DNA from: Azorhizobium doebereinerae UFLA1-100 | GTDB taxonomy: Bacteria > Pseudomonadota > Alphaproteobacteria > Rhizobiales > Xanthobacteraceae | Assembly (NCBI RefSeq): GCF_000473085.1 | Contig: NZ_AXBA01000022.1 | Coordinates: forward strand, 1-64,000 | DNA: 64,000 nucleotides | Reading direction: 5' to 3' | Shown: piece after piece, positions 47,601 through 58,922 of the stretch | Numbering within the stretch: position 1 is the stretch's first letter | Layout: every line of letters starts with the position of its first letter | Notes under the pieces: model-generated | What the model was told of the DNA's origin: nothing | Seen by the model: only the letters and a program-made list of their open reading frames with translations | The model's database searches: none | Made by a program: the position numbers and the translations under genes

Positions 47601-48059
47601 GTGCTGCGTGACGAGATCAATACAGCGCTCAAAGAGTCGCTGAAGGCCCAGGACAAGTGCCGCACCTCCACCCTGCGGCTCATCAATGCCGCGCTGAAGG
47701 ACCGGGACATCGACGCCCGCGGCCTCGGCAAGGACCCCATTTCCGACGATGACCTGCGCGCTTTGCTGGCCAAGATGGTCAAGCAGCGCGAGGAAAGCGC
47801 GAAAATCTATGCCGACAACGGCCGCCCGGAGCTTGCCGCCCAGGAGCGGGACGAGATCAAGGTCATCCTGGACTTCCTGCCCAAGCAGCTCTCGGAAGAG
47901 GACACCCGCGCGGCCATCGCCAAGGTGGTCGCCGAGATCGAGGCCAAGGGCATCAAGGACATGGGCCGGGTGATGGCGGTGCTGAAGGAGCGCCACGCCG
48001 GCGCCATCGACTTCGGCAAGGCCTCCGCCTGGGTCAAGGACGCCTTGACGGCGGCGTGA
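47601..48059 (+). CDS. GatB/YqeY-domain protein
   Basis: A 152-residue protein that starts at GTG (47601). It reads LRDEINTALKESLKAQDKCR, TSTLRLINAALKDRDIDARG, then LDFLPKQLSEEDTRAAIAKV, the YqeY domain related to the tail of the amidotransferase subunit GatB, which binds the tRNA elbow. Its role in cells is unclear; in many bacteria it is encoded just upstream of dnaG. It is 146 bp upstream of dnaG on the same strand. Confidence 0.9.
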   Translation: MLRDEINTALKESLKAQDKCRTSTLRLINAALKDRDIDARGLGKDPISDDDLRALLAKMVKQREESAKIYADNGRPELAAQERDEIKVILDFLPKQLSEEDTRAAIAKVVAEIEAKGIKDMGRVMAVLKERHAGAIDFGKASAWVKDALTAA

Positions 48060-48205
48060 AGACCCGCAGTGAATAACGGGGATAGCGGGCAGCGGCCCGG
48101 CATCGGCGTCTCGGCCTGTTCGGCCGGGGCGCGTTTGCTTTTCGCCCGCGTTAGGTTATCCGGCTGAGCCTCCCGCAGCCGCGTGTGGACCCAAGAGCAG
48201 CCGGC

Positions 48206-50149
48206 ATGCGCTTCCCGCCTTCCTTCCTCGATGAGATCCGAACCCGGGTGCCGGTGTCGGACGTGGTCGGGCGGCGGGTCAAGCTCCGCAAGCAGGGCCG
48301 CGAGTTCGCCGGCCTCTCGCCCTTCAATGCGGAGAAGACGCCGTCCTTCTTCGTCAACGACCAGAAGGGCTTCTACCACTGCTTCTCCTCCGGCAAGCAC
48401 GGCGACGTGTTTGATTTCCTGATGGAAACGGAGGGCCTGCCGTTCGGCGAGGCGGTGGAACGCCTTGCCGCCATGGCCGGCCTCCAGCTGCCGGACGTGA
48501 CGCCGGAGGTCGCCGCCAAGGAGGCCCGCCGGCGCGGCCTGCACGAGGTGATGGAACTCGCTTCCGCCTATTTCGAATCGCAATTGCAGGCGCGCGGCGG
48601 CGCCAAGGCCCGCGGCTATCTGGCCGACCGGGGCCTCGGCCCATCGACCCAGAAGAAATTCCGTCTGGGCTACGCGCCGGGCGACCGCTTCGGCCTCAAG
48701 GAGGCCCTGGGCAAGGCGGGCGTGCCGGTCTCCGACCTGATCGAGACCGGCATGCTGATCGCCGGCGACGATATTCCCGTCCCCTACGACCGCTTCCGCG
48801 ACCGGGTGATGTTCCCCATCACCGACCTCAAGGGGCGCGTGGTGGCCTTCGGCGGGCGAGCGCTGGAGAAGGACGTTCCGGCCAAATACCTGAACTCGCC
48901 GGAAACCACGCTCTTCCACAAGGGCTCGCTGCTCTACAATGCCTATGCCGCCCGCGCCGCCACCCAGAAGGGCGCCCCGCTCATCGCCGTGGAAGGCTAT
49001 GTGGACGTCATCGCCCTGGTGGAGGCGGGCTTCGAGGGCGCGGTCGCCCCGCTCGGCACCGCGCTGACCGAGGAGCAGTTGCAACTGCTCTGGCGGATGG
49101 CCGACGAGCCGCTGCTGCTGTTCGACGGCGACAAGGCCGGGCGGCGCGCCGCCTTCCGCGCCATCGGGCTGGCGCTGCCGCACATCAAGCCGGGCAAGAG
49201 CCTGTCCTTCGGCACCCTGCCGGACGGTCAGGACCCGGACGACCTCATCCGTTCCGGCGGGCGCGAGGCCATGGAAGCGGTGCTGACGCAGGCCCAGCCC
49301 CTGGCCGCCATGCTGTGGGCGCGGGAAACCGAGGGCGTCAACCTGGAGACGCCGGAGCGCCGGGCCGCACTGGAGGCGCGCATCGGCGAGGCGGTGGCCG
49401 CCATCCAGGACGAGAATGTCCGCCGCCATTACAAGCAGGACCTCCACGAGCGCCTGAAGCGCCTGCTCGCGCCCGCCGGGGACGCCCGCCCCCGCCGATT
49501 CGAGGGCGGCGGCTGGGCGGCGGCGCCCGGCGGCTTCAACCGCGGCTCCGGCCGAGGCGGGCGCGACGCACGGTCCGGGCGCGAGCCGCCGCTGATGACC
49601 GGGGGGGAGATCGCTCGCAGCGCCGTGGTGCGCGGGCCGCTCGCCAGCCTGCCGCGCAACGAGGCCCTGCTGCTGTTCTGCCTGCTCAGCCACCCCTGGC
49701 TGATGGACGAATATGCCGAGGATGTCTCCGATCTGCCCTTTGCCAACAAGGAGGCGGACCGGCTCCGGCGGGCCCTGCTGGAAGCCCATCTCGACGGCGC
49801 CGATGACGGCGAGACCGTCGGAGCACATCTTTCGCGCGACGAATTGAACGGGCTCGCGCAACGCGTGCGCGCCCTGGCCAATACCAAGATGGACTGGCCA
49901 GTCTATCCCGATGCCGGGCGGGAGGATGTCCGGTTGTGGTGGTTGCAGCGCTCGGCCTTGCATCGCAAGGCTTACACGCTATCTAGAGAATTACGGGAAG
50001 CGGAACGGTCTCTTGGGGACGACCCGAGCGATGCCAACTTCGCTTGGCTGCGCGACGTGCGGGAACGCCTGTCGGCGGCCGAGGGGACCGAAGCGCTGGT
50101 GGAGGGGTTTGGCGCAGCATCCGGGCGCGGGTCATCCCGGTCCGGTTAG
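48206..50149 (+). CDS. dnaG: DNA primase
   Basis: A 647-residue primase. The N-terminal zinc-ribbon region reads GREFAGLSPFNAEKTPSFFV, then NDQKGFYHCFSSGKHGDVFD. The usual zinc ligands Cys, His, Cys, Cys are Ser38, Asn41, Cys59 and Ser62 here, so zinc binding is unlikely. The TOPRIM core follows (LIAVEGYVDVIALVEAGFEG, then PLLLFDGDKAGRRAAFRAIG), and a Gly/Arg-rich linker leads to the DnaB-binding domain. It makes RNA primers at the fork. The start is chosen by the MRFPPSFLDEI N-terminus. rpoD follows after 180 bp. Confidence 0.95.
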   Translation: MRFPPSFLDEIRTRVPVSDVVGRRVKLRKQGREFAGLSPFNAEKTPSFFVNDQKGFYHCFSSGKHGDVFDFLMETEGLPFGEAVERLAAMAGLQLPDVTPEVAAKEARRRGLHEVMELASAYFESQLQARGGAKARGYLADRGLGPSTQKKFRLGYAPGDRFGLKEALGKAGVPVSDLIETGMLIAGDDIPVPYDRFRDRVMFPITDLKGRVVAFGGRALEKDVPAKYLNSPETTLFHKGSLLYNAYAARAATQKGAPLIAVEGYVDVIALVEAGFEGAVAPLGTALTEEQLQLLWRMADEPLLLFDGDKAGRRAAFRAIGLALPHIKPGKSLSFGTLPDGQDPDDLIRSGGREAMEAVLTQAQPLAAMLWARETEGVNLETPERRAALEARIGEAVAAIQDENVRRHYKQDLHERLKRLLAPAGDARPRRFEGGGWAAAPGGFNRGSGRGGRDARSGREPPLMTGGEIARSAVVRGPLASLPRNEALLLFCLLSHPWLMDEYAEDVSDLPFANKEADRLRRALLEAHLDGADDGETVGAHLSRDELNGLAQRVRALANTKMDWPVYPDAGREDVRLWWLQRSALHRKAYTLSRELREAERSLGDDPSDANFAWLRDVRERLSAAEGTEALVEGFGAASGRGSSRSG

Positions 50150-50165
50150 CTGCCCTGCGCTTTTT

Positions 50166-50196
50166 GAAGGGTTGCCGGGCGTTTTACGGCCCTTTT
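50166..50196 (+). terminator. Possible attenuator or terminator between dnaG and rpoD
   Basis: AAGGG-TT-GCCG pairs with CGGC-CCTTT, with a two-base bulge and a T-run after. It may lower dnaG read-through or control rpoD. Confidence 0.4.
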
Positions 50197-50329
50197 GGGG
50201 TTGGAGCGGCCTTCAGGCTGGTTTAACGGGATCGCCTTACGGTGGCCCGCGTTGAGTTGGGATCAGGTGGGAGCGCCAGGGCGGCGCGCCGCCTTCTCGC
50301 CGCAGGGCGGCGATGTGCAGGAGATGTCC

Positions 50330-52323
<1,994 letters not shown>

Positions 52324-52327
<4 letters not shown>

Positions 52328-53217
52328 GGCATCGCGGCAATCTCCAGGGCAATCAAGCGAAGTCGTTGGCAAGCGGCGACGACTTCGCTCACCACGTCCA
52401 ATTGCTCGGAGAGCGGTTGCCCCCACGAGGCCGTTTTCACGGGGATGCCGAGCATCCCCGTGCTCGCCTTTGAACGATCGACCAGCCCCACTTTGTCTTT
52501 AAGGATCCCTATCCGACTACGATGATCTCCCATTATCTCAAGATCGACCAGATCCTGACTCACCTTCCAAAATATTGAGAAGCCAGTCGGCCTATCTGCC
52601 CATTTAACAGACAGGCCATAGGCATCTCCCGTTGGATCGTGACTAAATTCGGGGGCATTACCCCTTAGGAAGTTTGAAAAATCTTCAGAGAAACTCTTAA
52701 CCTCTATCTTGGACGCAGACGTTATTTTACTCACATTCTCCAAGCAGGAGCGAAGAGCGGATGCACGCCAGTTGGCGTGAGATCCATTTTTCTGCGCGAA
52801 CCATGAGGCAATGTCATCAATTGCAAGCTGGCAATGCCACGTATCGCTCTTGGGAACACTTGAGAGGTATGTGTTCGGCGCAATCAGGACGAGCTTGTAT
52901 TCCGCAGCCAATCCCTCACCCACAAGCTCATTCGCTCGCTCGTGATACCTGTCACACTGAGCATCGGCAAAACGTGCACTGATCTTGTCTTCGATCAGCA
53001 CCGCAATCCGCGTTCCGGCCTTATCGAAATAGACAAGAACGTCAGTCTCACCCCATTTTGCGTTCACTTTTGCTGACACAGAATGCTCAGCTTTCAAAAA
53101 ATCAGCTCCATCAATACCGACCTGAGCGGCTAGCCAGTTCGCAAATCCTGTATCTGAATAGAGTTCTTCAAGGATAAAAAGATCGACGTCGCGTTCCTGC
53201 ATTTTGAAGGGCGCCAT
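52324..53217 (-). CDS. PD-(D/E)XK nuclease-superfamily protein
   Basis: A 297-residue soluble protein. The nuclease core is seen in [15 protein letters not shown] with Asp59, [12 protein letters not shown] with Glu76-Asp77-Lys78, and [15 protein letters not shown] with a QxxRY pattern; this matches the PDDEXK_4-like families. The rest ([13 protein letters not shown] and the C-terminal 150 residues) is not recognised. The ATG at 53217 has AGGA eight bases upstream. The stop codon (52324-52326 read on the minus strand) overlaps the rpoD stop codon in the shared CTAG. It may be an orphan restriction-like or defence nuclease; no methylase or partner is visible nearby. Confidence 0.8.
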
Positions 53218-53314
53218 GCATTTATTCCTCATTCGGTCCATGGGCACATTGATAGGTAACATATGGCAGCCATAGCCACTTGAGCAAATGTCCGCTTCAC
53301 CGGCTAACGCTTCC
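52328..53314. mobile_element. Low-GC cassette inserted at the 3' end of rpoD
   Basis: About 1 kb, visibly richer in A and T than its surroundings, between the two 122-bp rpoD repeats. It contains one gene on the minus strand and about 100 bp of upstream DNA. No integrase, transposase or inverted repeats are present. The likely native rpoD terminator stands beyond the second repeat, at 53466-53494. The pattern suggests insertion or recombination that kept rpoD intact by supplying a substitute 3' end. Confidence 0.75.
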
Positions 53315-53436
53315 AGGAAGTGGGTCAGCAGTTCTCGGTGACCCGCGAGCGCATCCGCCAGATCGAGGCGAAGGCGCTGCGCCAGCTGAAGCACCCTTCT
53401 CGCTCGCGCAAGCTGCGCAGCTTCCTGGACAACTGA
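53315..53436 (+). pseudogene. Second, truncated copy of the rpoD 3' end (122-bp direct repeat, copy 2)
   Basis: It encodes the last 40 residues of sigma-70 ([20 protein letters not shown], then [19 protein letters not shown]) and ends in TGA. It has no start. It is followed by the strong terminator at 53466-53494, so it is probably the original chromosomal 3' end left behind after an insertion. Confidence 0.9.
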
Positions 53437-53465
53437 GCGCCCCGCGCTCAGGCCATGCAAAGCCA

Positions 53466-53494
53466 AAGGGCCCGGCGCAGCACGCCGGGCCCTT
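53466..53494 (+). terminator. Terminator, probably the original rpoD terminator
   Basis: AAGGGCCCGGCG - CAGCA - CGCCGGGCCCTT, a 12-bp perfect stem with a T-rich tail (GTCGTTTCC). It is 29 bp after the duplicated rpoD end, but about 1.1 kb after the present rpoD stop. Confidence 0.88.
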
Positions 53495-53588
53495 GTCGTT
53501 TCCGCCCCGCCGATGGCCCCGCCGCTCCCGCCGGCCGCCGCGGTGCAGCCACAGCCATGCACAAGCTTAGGGCTGCAACCTCGACGCC

Positions 53589-53696
53589 ATGATCGAGCGT
53601 CCGCATGCCACGCCCTTTCCGGAAGCCGGCCTGATCTGCGCCCTCCTGGTCGCCGCCTGCGCGGTGGTGGCGTTCGCCACCTTCGCCAGCGCCTGA
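53589..53696 (+). CDS. Possible 35-residue membrane peptide
   Basis: A short frame, MIERPHATPFPEAGLICA followed by LLVAACAVVAFATFASA. It forms a single hydrophobic helix, without a clear ribosome site. Could be a small membrane peptide or chance. Confidence 0.3.
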   Translation: MIERPHATPFPEAGLICALLVAACAVVAFATFASA

Positions 53697-53742
53697 CAGA
53701 GCCGGATCATCGGCCGCCGCTGCCCGGCCGCCGCCGGACGGC

Positions 53743-53847
53743 TCAGCGCGGCTTGCGCGTCTGAATCTCGCCCCAGGCCAGCGCGCCGGCGAACAGGATG
53801 AACAATCCCAGCACCCCGGCGATGAAGAAGGCCGCTTCTGTCGTCAT
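53743..53847 (-). CDS. 34-residue single-pass membrane protein
   Basis: A short frame starting MTTEAAFFIAGVLGLFILFA with a good ribosome site (AGGGGGGA about seven bases upstream). It reads one membrane helix and a basic tail (QTRKPR). It resembles tiny conserved membrane proteins annotated as hypothetical in alphaproteobacteria; I have not confirmed the match. No function known. Confidence 0.6.
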   Translation of the reverse strand: MTTEAAFFIAGVLGLFILFAGALAWGEIQTRKPR

Positions 53848-54032
53848 GCCAAAATCCCCCCTTTATTGCAGCGCTGCGAAGGCTAAGCCCGCGCGACCGG
53901 CCGGCTTTGATCGAAATCAAGGCAGCGCCCGCCGGGGCGCCGCCGGCCGCGGATCACTCCCCCATGGGCATGGGACTTGCTTCTCCGGAGGCGCACCGCC
54001 GCCACCGGCGGCGGGGATCTGGAGGACACGGC

Positions 54033-55652
54033 ATGACAGCGGAACTGCCCATGGACCGGAGAACGCTCCTGAAGGGCACGGGCACGGTCGGGCTCGCCAT
54101 GCTCCTGGGCGGCGGGGCTTCCGCGCAGAACCGCAACGACACCCTGCTGGTGGTGCAGGAACTGGGGCCCAACAGCCTGGACATGCACGGCGTCGGCTCC
54201 AACCAGACCGTCAACGGCCTCTCCTGGAACACCTACGACCGGCTGCTCACCTATGCCGCGACCACGCTGCCGGACGGCACGCTGTCCTATGACCGCGCCA
54301 CCCTCGCGCCCGAGCTGGCCGAGCGCTGGGAGGAGGCGGCGGACGGCATGTCCTGCACCTTCCATCTGCGCAAGGACGCGGTGTTCCACGACGGCACGCC
54401 GGTCACCGCGAAGGATGTGAAATGGTCGTTCGACCGCGCGGTCAGCGTCGGCGGCTTCCCCACCTTCCAGATGTCGGCCGGCTCGCTGGAGAAGAAGGAG
54501 CAGTTCGTGGTGGTCGACGACCACACCTTCCGCATCGACTATCTGCGCAAGGACAAACTGCTGCTGTTCAATGTCGCCGTGGTGGTGCCCTTCATCCTCA
54601 ATTCGGCGCTGGCCCAGAAAAACGCCACGGCGGACGATCCTTGGGCAATGGTCTGGCTCAAGTCGAACACCGCCGGCGGCGGCGCCTACAAGGTGGAAAG
54701 CTGGAAGCCCGGCACCGAGACCATCCTCACCCGCTTCGACGGCTGGAAGAACGGCAAGGCGCCGGCGATCCGCCGCATCATCATCCGCGACGTGCCCTCC
54801 GCCGGCACCCGCCGCGCCATGCTGGAACGGGGCGACGCGGACCTCTCCGCCGGCTTCCCGCCCAAGGATTTCGAGCAGCTCATCAAGGAGGGCAAGCTCA
54901 AGGTGGTGGGGATGCCGATCCCCAACTGCCTCTGGTACATCGCCCTCAACACCGCCAAGCCGCCGTTCGACAATGTGAAGCTGCGTCAGGCGGTGGCATG
55001 GGCCCTGCCCTACCAGCAGATCCAGGACAACGCCTTCTTCGGCAGGGCCAAGCCCATGTATGGCGCGTCAAGCGCCACGCCGGCAGAGCCGGTGTGGCCG
55101 CAGCCCTTCCCCTTCACCACCGATCTCGACAAGGCCAAGGCGCTTCTGGCGGAGGCGGGCTTTCCCAACGGGCTCGACACCACCCTGTCGCTGGACGTGG
55201 GCACGGCGACCGTAGGCGAGCCGACCGCGCTGCTGATCCAGGAGAACCTCGCCAAGATCGGCATCCGCGCCACGGTGGAGAAGATCCCCGGCGCCAACTG
55301 GCGCACCACGCTGAACAAGAAAGAGCTGCCCATGGCGCTCAATCGGTTCAGCGGCTGGCTGGATTACCCCGAATACTATTTCTACTGGAACCTGCACGGC
55401 AACAATTCGATCTTCAACATCTCGGCCTACAAGAACCCCGAGATGGACAAGCTGATCGACACCGCCCGCTTCAGCGCCGACAAGGCGGAATACGCGGCGG
55501 CGGTGAAGGCCTTCATCGCCTTGTGCATGGCCGATGTGCCGATCCTCCCGCTGAACCAGCCGATGCACGACGTCGCCATGCAGAAGGCCGTGTCGGGCTA
55601 TGAATTCTGGTTCCATCGCGAGCCGGACTACCGGCAGTTCACCAAGGGCTGA
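54033..55652 (+). CDS. Periplasmic substrate-binding protein of a peptide-type ABC transporter (SBP family 5)
   Basis: A 539-residue protein with a twin-arginine signal (DRRTLLKGTGTVGLAMLLGG, RR at residues 9-10) and then the SBP_bac_5 fold: LAPELAERWEEAADGMSCTF, HLRKDAVFHDGTPVTAKDVK, and EFWFHREPDYRQFTKG at the end. It captures a peptide, sugar or opine-like ligand in the periplasm. The start at 54033 has GGAGGA upstream. No permease or ATPase genes are next to it, so it is an orphan binding protein, or its partners lie elsewhere. Export by Tat implies folding before export. Confidence 0.88.
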   Translation: MTAELPMDRRTLLKGTGTVGLAMLLGGGASAQNRNDTLLVVQELGPNSLDMHGVGSNQTVNGLSWNTYDRLLTYAATTLPDGTLSYDRATLAPELAERWEEAADGMSCTFHLRKDAVFHDGTPVTAKDVKWSFDRAVSVGGFPTFQMSAGSLEKKEQFVVVDDHTFRIDYLRKDKLLLFNVAVVVPFILNSALAQKNATADDPWAMVWLKSNTAGGGAYKVESWKPGTETILTRFDGWKNGKAPAIRRIIIRDVPSAGTRRAMLERGDADLSAGFPPKDFEQLIKEGKLKVVGMPIPNCLWYIALNTAKPPFDNVKLRQAVAWALPYQQIQDNAFFGRAKPMYGASSATPAEPVWPQPFPFTTDLDKAKALLAEAGFPNGLDTTLSLDVGTATVGEPTALLIQENLAKIGIRATVEKIPGANWRTTLNKKELPMALNRFSGWLDYPEYYFYWNLHGNNSIFNISAYKNPEMDKLIDTARFSADKAEYAAAVKAFIALCMADVPILPLNQPMHDVAMQKAVSGYEFWFHREPDYRQFTKG

Positions 55653-55712
55653 TCGGGGGCAGACGGGGCCGGTCCGCACGGACCGGCCCGGATGCCTCAG
55701 AAGCGCCGGTCA

Positions 55713-58700
55713 TCAGAAGCGCCAGGAGAACGCACCCTTCACCGCCGTCTCGGTGAAGCCGGAGGCCAGTTGGCCGTTATAGGCGAGGCTCACCTCCACC
55801 GTGTCGCTGAGGCGGGCGCCGAGGCCCGCGCCCAGCACCAGGGCATCCTGCGCCAGCGGCGCGCCGGCCACCGTGAAGGGCGCCGAGCCGGCCGTGAAGG
55901 CGAGCGTCGTGGTGGGCGTGACGTCGCCGAAGGCGTGCTGCCAGCCGATGGTGCCGGACAGCGTGAGCGGCAGCGCCGAACCCGCCGCGATCACCGCCCG
56001 CGCCTTGAGGCCCAGCGTGCTGCTCAGCGTGTCGAAATGGGCGTCCTGAGCGGTGAGCGCCGCCGCGCCCGTCTCGGTGAAGCCGTTGGTGGCCAGCGCC
56101 GTATAGGCGAGGCCCGCGAACGGCTCCAGCGTCAGCGGAACGCCCGCCCCCTTCACGTTCCAGCCATAGCCGATCTCGCCGAACAGCTGCGCCGTACCGG
56201 CGGAATAGCCCGCGCCATAGCCTGCCACCTGCCCCGGCACCATCACCGTGCGCGACACGGACAGGTCGTGCCAGCCATAGGCCGCACCCGCCCGCAGGTT
56301 GAAGGCACCGGAGGCGTCCGCCCCGAAGCTGCGGCCGGCATAGAGCGCGACGTCGTAGTTGTCGCTCGAACCGGAGCCCGGCAGGCTGTCGGTGCTGAAG
56401 TCGGACTGGCTGAAGCCGCCGGCAAAGCCCAGCCGCCAGTCGGAAACGGAACCATCGAGACCGATGAGGAAGCCGCCGATGGAGCGGGTGACGGCGGAGG
56501 CGTTGCCGTCGCTCCCCGTGCTGCCCCAGCCGCCATAGGCCTGCGCCCACAGCGTGGTGCCGGCGCGATCCAGCGCCACCGTCTGCGCCGTGCCCGGCGT
56601 GCCGGTGGCCGCCTGCTCCAGACGGCCGAGCACGGCGCCGCGCACATAAGCGGACTGCACCTGGAGCACGCTCTGAGCGGAGGCATAGATCTCGCCGGTG
56701 AGGCTGGAGAGAGCGGCGGGCGCGGCCGCCCCTCCCATCAGCGCCAGGCTCTGCATCAGCGGGCTGGCGGTGGGCAGCGTGTCCGCCGCACGTCCCGCCG
56801 CCGCCGCATTGGCGGTCGGCGCGAAGGCGGCATAGGAGACCGCGCTGCGGGTCAGCGTCAGCGTTCCGGTGCCGCCCATCGTGCCGGCGAGAAAGGGATA
56901 GGTGGCCCCCGCCGTGCCGAAGAACGGGCTGGCCACTGTGAAGTCCGAAGCGATATTGCCGGCGGTGATCACCTGATAACTGGCGCCGAGCCGGGCGGTG
57001 AAGCCGGCGCCCAGCACCGGCACCAGCGTCGCGCCGCCGGCGGTGAGCGTGCCGCCGACGACCAACTGGTCGGAGGTGCCCGGCGCGCCCAGTTCGACTA
57101 GCAGCGTGGACCCCGGCTGGAAGGTGGCGTTGCCGGCCACCGTCTGCACGCCGATGGAATTGCCCGGCGAAACCGTGCCGCCCGGCCGCACCACCAGGGA
57201 ACCCATCGCACCGTTGCCGCCGAGAATGCCGGAATTATCCACCGCGCCGGTGACGGCGCCGTTGTTGGTGAAGAGGCCGCTATTGGCGACGTTGCCGCTG
57301 AACACGCCGGTGTTGATGGTGGTGCCCGTGTTGGTGAAGCTGGCGGCCACCGTGCCGCTGTTGATCGTCGTGCCGGCATTGGTCACGCCCACGCCCGCAG
57401 GGGCGGCGAACGTCCCCTGGTTGATGAGCGTCTGCCCGGCGGCAACATTGTAGCCGCCATTGGCGTCGATGAAGGTGGCGCCCTGGAGCACGCTCAGCGA
57501 GCCGATCAGCGTGCCGTTGAGCACGGTGACGCCCTGCGCCGCCACCGTCCCGCCGGACTGCGTGAGGTGGCCGTTCAGATAGATCACCCCGCCCTTGAGG
57601 GTCAGGCTGCCGATGCCGGTGATGTCGCCGTTGAAATTGGCCGTGGAACTGGTGAGGACGGTGCTGTTGGCCAGCAGCAGCACCGGCAGGTCGGTGGAGA
57701 AGTCCGCCGTCAGCGATAGCGTTCCCTGGGCGGCGATCATCTGCGTCACCTGGGCCGTGCTGCCCGGATAGTAATTGAGCGCGAGACCAATGAAGCCGCC
57801 GTCGGCGTCATACAGCACGTTGTAGCCGGCATAGGTGTGCACGCTGGAATTCACGAACGTGCCGTTCTGGGTGTAGACGTTCACGCCGTCCGGCGTCTGC
57901 GGGTTAGACATGTCGCCGATGCGGAAGCTGTAGGTGGCGATGCCGCCCTCGATGACCAGCGTCACCAGCGTGCCGTTGGAGGACACCACCGTGCTGCCCT
58001 TCGGCAGGCCGATGAAGGCGTCGGTGACGCCGGTGTCCATCAGCAGCGTGCCGGTGCCGCTGGCCTTGTCCACGGTCACGGTGGCCTGCACCGCCTGCCA
58101 GGTGGTGCCGGTCTGCGCCGGCCCCAGCGTGAGCTGCGCATAGCTGTAGCCGGCGGCGGTATTGGCCCCGGTCAGGCCGAGCACGACGCCCGTGGGCGTG
58201 ACGATGTAGCCGTTGCGATAGGTGCTGGCGCTGGTCCCGTCGATGTTGAGGAAGGGATTGTAGGCCTGCGGCGTCGCGGCCGCGCTGTTGAGCAAGGCGA
58301 CCGCCGTCGCGGCATTGGACGTGTCCACGGTGCCGGTGCCCATGGTGTTGCGGTCGAAACCCACGCCCATCATCAGCGTGTTGAACTTCGCCCCGGCCGC
58401 ATCGCAATTGGCGCTGTTGCCGCCGCCGCCGAGGCATTGCGCCTCGGTCACCACCAGGATCGGCAGCGTCGCCGTCACCGTCGTCGCGACGCCGTGCGCG
58501 TCCACGCCGTTCTGGAAGGTGAGCGTCTCGGTGCGGAAATAGCCCGTCACCAGCAGGCCGGTGCTGTTGTAGAACACCCAGCCCGGCGTGCCGGTGAGGG
58601 TCGCCGCATTGAGACCCAGTTGGTTGGCGGAGACCACGAAGCCGGTGGAACCGGTGTCCATCGTCGGGTTGAGCACGTGCCCATTCACGGTCACGTCGAA

Positions 58701-58922
58701 GGTGAGCGAGCCGCCATGTTGCACCACCGCGTCGAGGCCGCGCTGGTAGCTGATGAAATAGGATTGGCTGTAGCTGTCATACATGGTCCAGCCGGCGGCG
58801 GATGCCGCGCCCGCCGGGAAAAAGCCCCAGCCTGCCAGGGTCACGCCGGCCAAGACCATGCCGGCCGCGCGCCGCAGCAGAACCGCGCGCCAATTGCGCC
58901 CGCGCCCCATGATGTCAAACAT
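55713..58922 (-). CDS. Autotransporter with pepsin-like aspartic-protease passenger
   Basis: A 1069-residue secreted protein. An N-terminal signal (AGMVLAGVTLAGWGFFPAGA) is followed by a passenger with two Asp-Thr-Gly motifs: PTMDTGSTGFVVSANQLG (D89) and GTLLMDTGVTDAFIGLPKGS (D296). The spacing is about 207 residues, as in pepsin-type enzymes with two lobes. A beta-helical region with repeated NTGTTINTG-like motifs and SLVVRPGGTVSPGNSIG leads to a C-terminal beta-barrel of about 280 residues ending in FSWRF. It should be displayed or released at the cell surface. Proteolytic activity is inferred from motifs only. Confidence 0.85.
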   Translation of the reverse strand: MFDIMGRGRNWRAVLLRRAAGMVLAGVTLAGWGFFPAGAASAAGWTMYDSYSQSYFISYQRGLDAVVQHGGSLTFDVTVNGHVLNPTMDTGSTGFVVSANQLGLNAATLTGTPGWVFYNSTGLLVTGYFRTETLTFQNGVDAHGVATTVTATLPILVVTEAQCLGGGGNSANCDAAGAKFNTLMMGVGFDRNTMGTGTVDTSNAATAVALLNSAAATPQAYNPFLNIDGTSASTYRNGYIVTPTGVVLGLTGANTAAGYSYAQLTLGPAQTGTTWQAVQATVTVDKASGTGTLLMDTGVTDAFIGLPKGSTVVSSNGTLVTLVIEGGIATYSFRIGDMSNPQTPDGVNVYTQNGTFVNSSVHTYAGYNVLYDADGGFIGLALNYYPGSTAQVTQMIAAQGTLSLTADFSTDLPVLLLANSTVLTSSTANFNGDITGIGSLTLKGGVIYLNGHLTQSGGTVAAQGVTVLNGTLIGSLSVLQGATFIDANGGYNVAAGQTLINQGTFAAPAGVGVTNAGTTINSGTVAASFTNTGTTINTGVFSGNVANSGLFTNNGAVTGAVDNSGILGGNGAMGSLVVRPGGTVSPGNSIGVQTVAGNATFQPGSTLLVELGAPGTSDQLVVGGTLTAGGATLVPVLGAGFTARLGASYQVITAGNIASDFTVASPFFGTAGATYPFLAGTMGGTGTLTLTRSAVSYAAFAPTANAAAAGRAADTLPTASPLMQSLALMGGAAAPAALSSLTGEIYASAQSVLQVQSAYVRGAVLGRLEQAATGTPGTAQTVALDRAGTTLWAQAYGGWGSTGSDGNASAVTRSIGGFLIGLDGSVSDWRLGFAGGFSQSDFSTDSLPGSGSSDNYDVALYAGRSFGADASGAFNLRAGAAYGWHDLSVSRTVMVPGQVAGYGAGYSAGTAQLFGEIGYGWNVKGAGVPLTLEPFAGLAYTALATNGFTETGAAALTAQDAHFDTLSSTLGLKARAVIAAGSALPLTLSGTIGWQHAFGDVTPTTTLAFTAGSAPFTVAGAPLAQDALVLGAGLGARLSDTVEVSLAYNGQLASGFTETAVKGAFSWRF

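Noticed and set aside
46209..47996. 595-residue version of CarA
   Set aside because: The N-terminal extension would run antisense through yqeY; ATG 47420 gives the family N-terminus.
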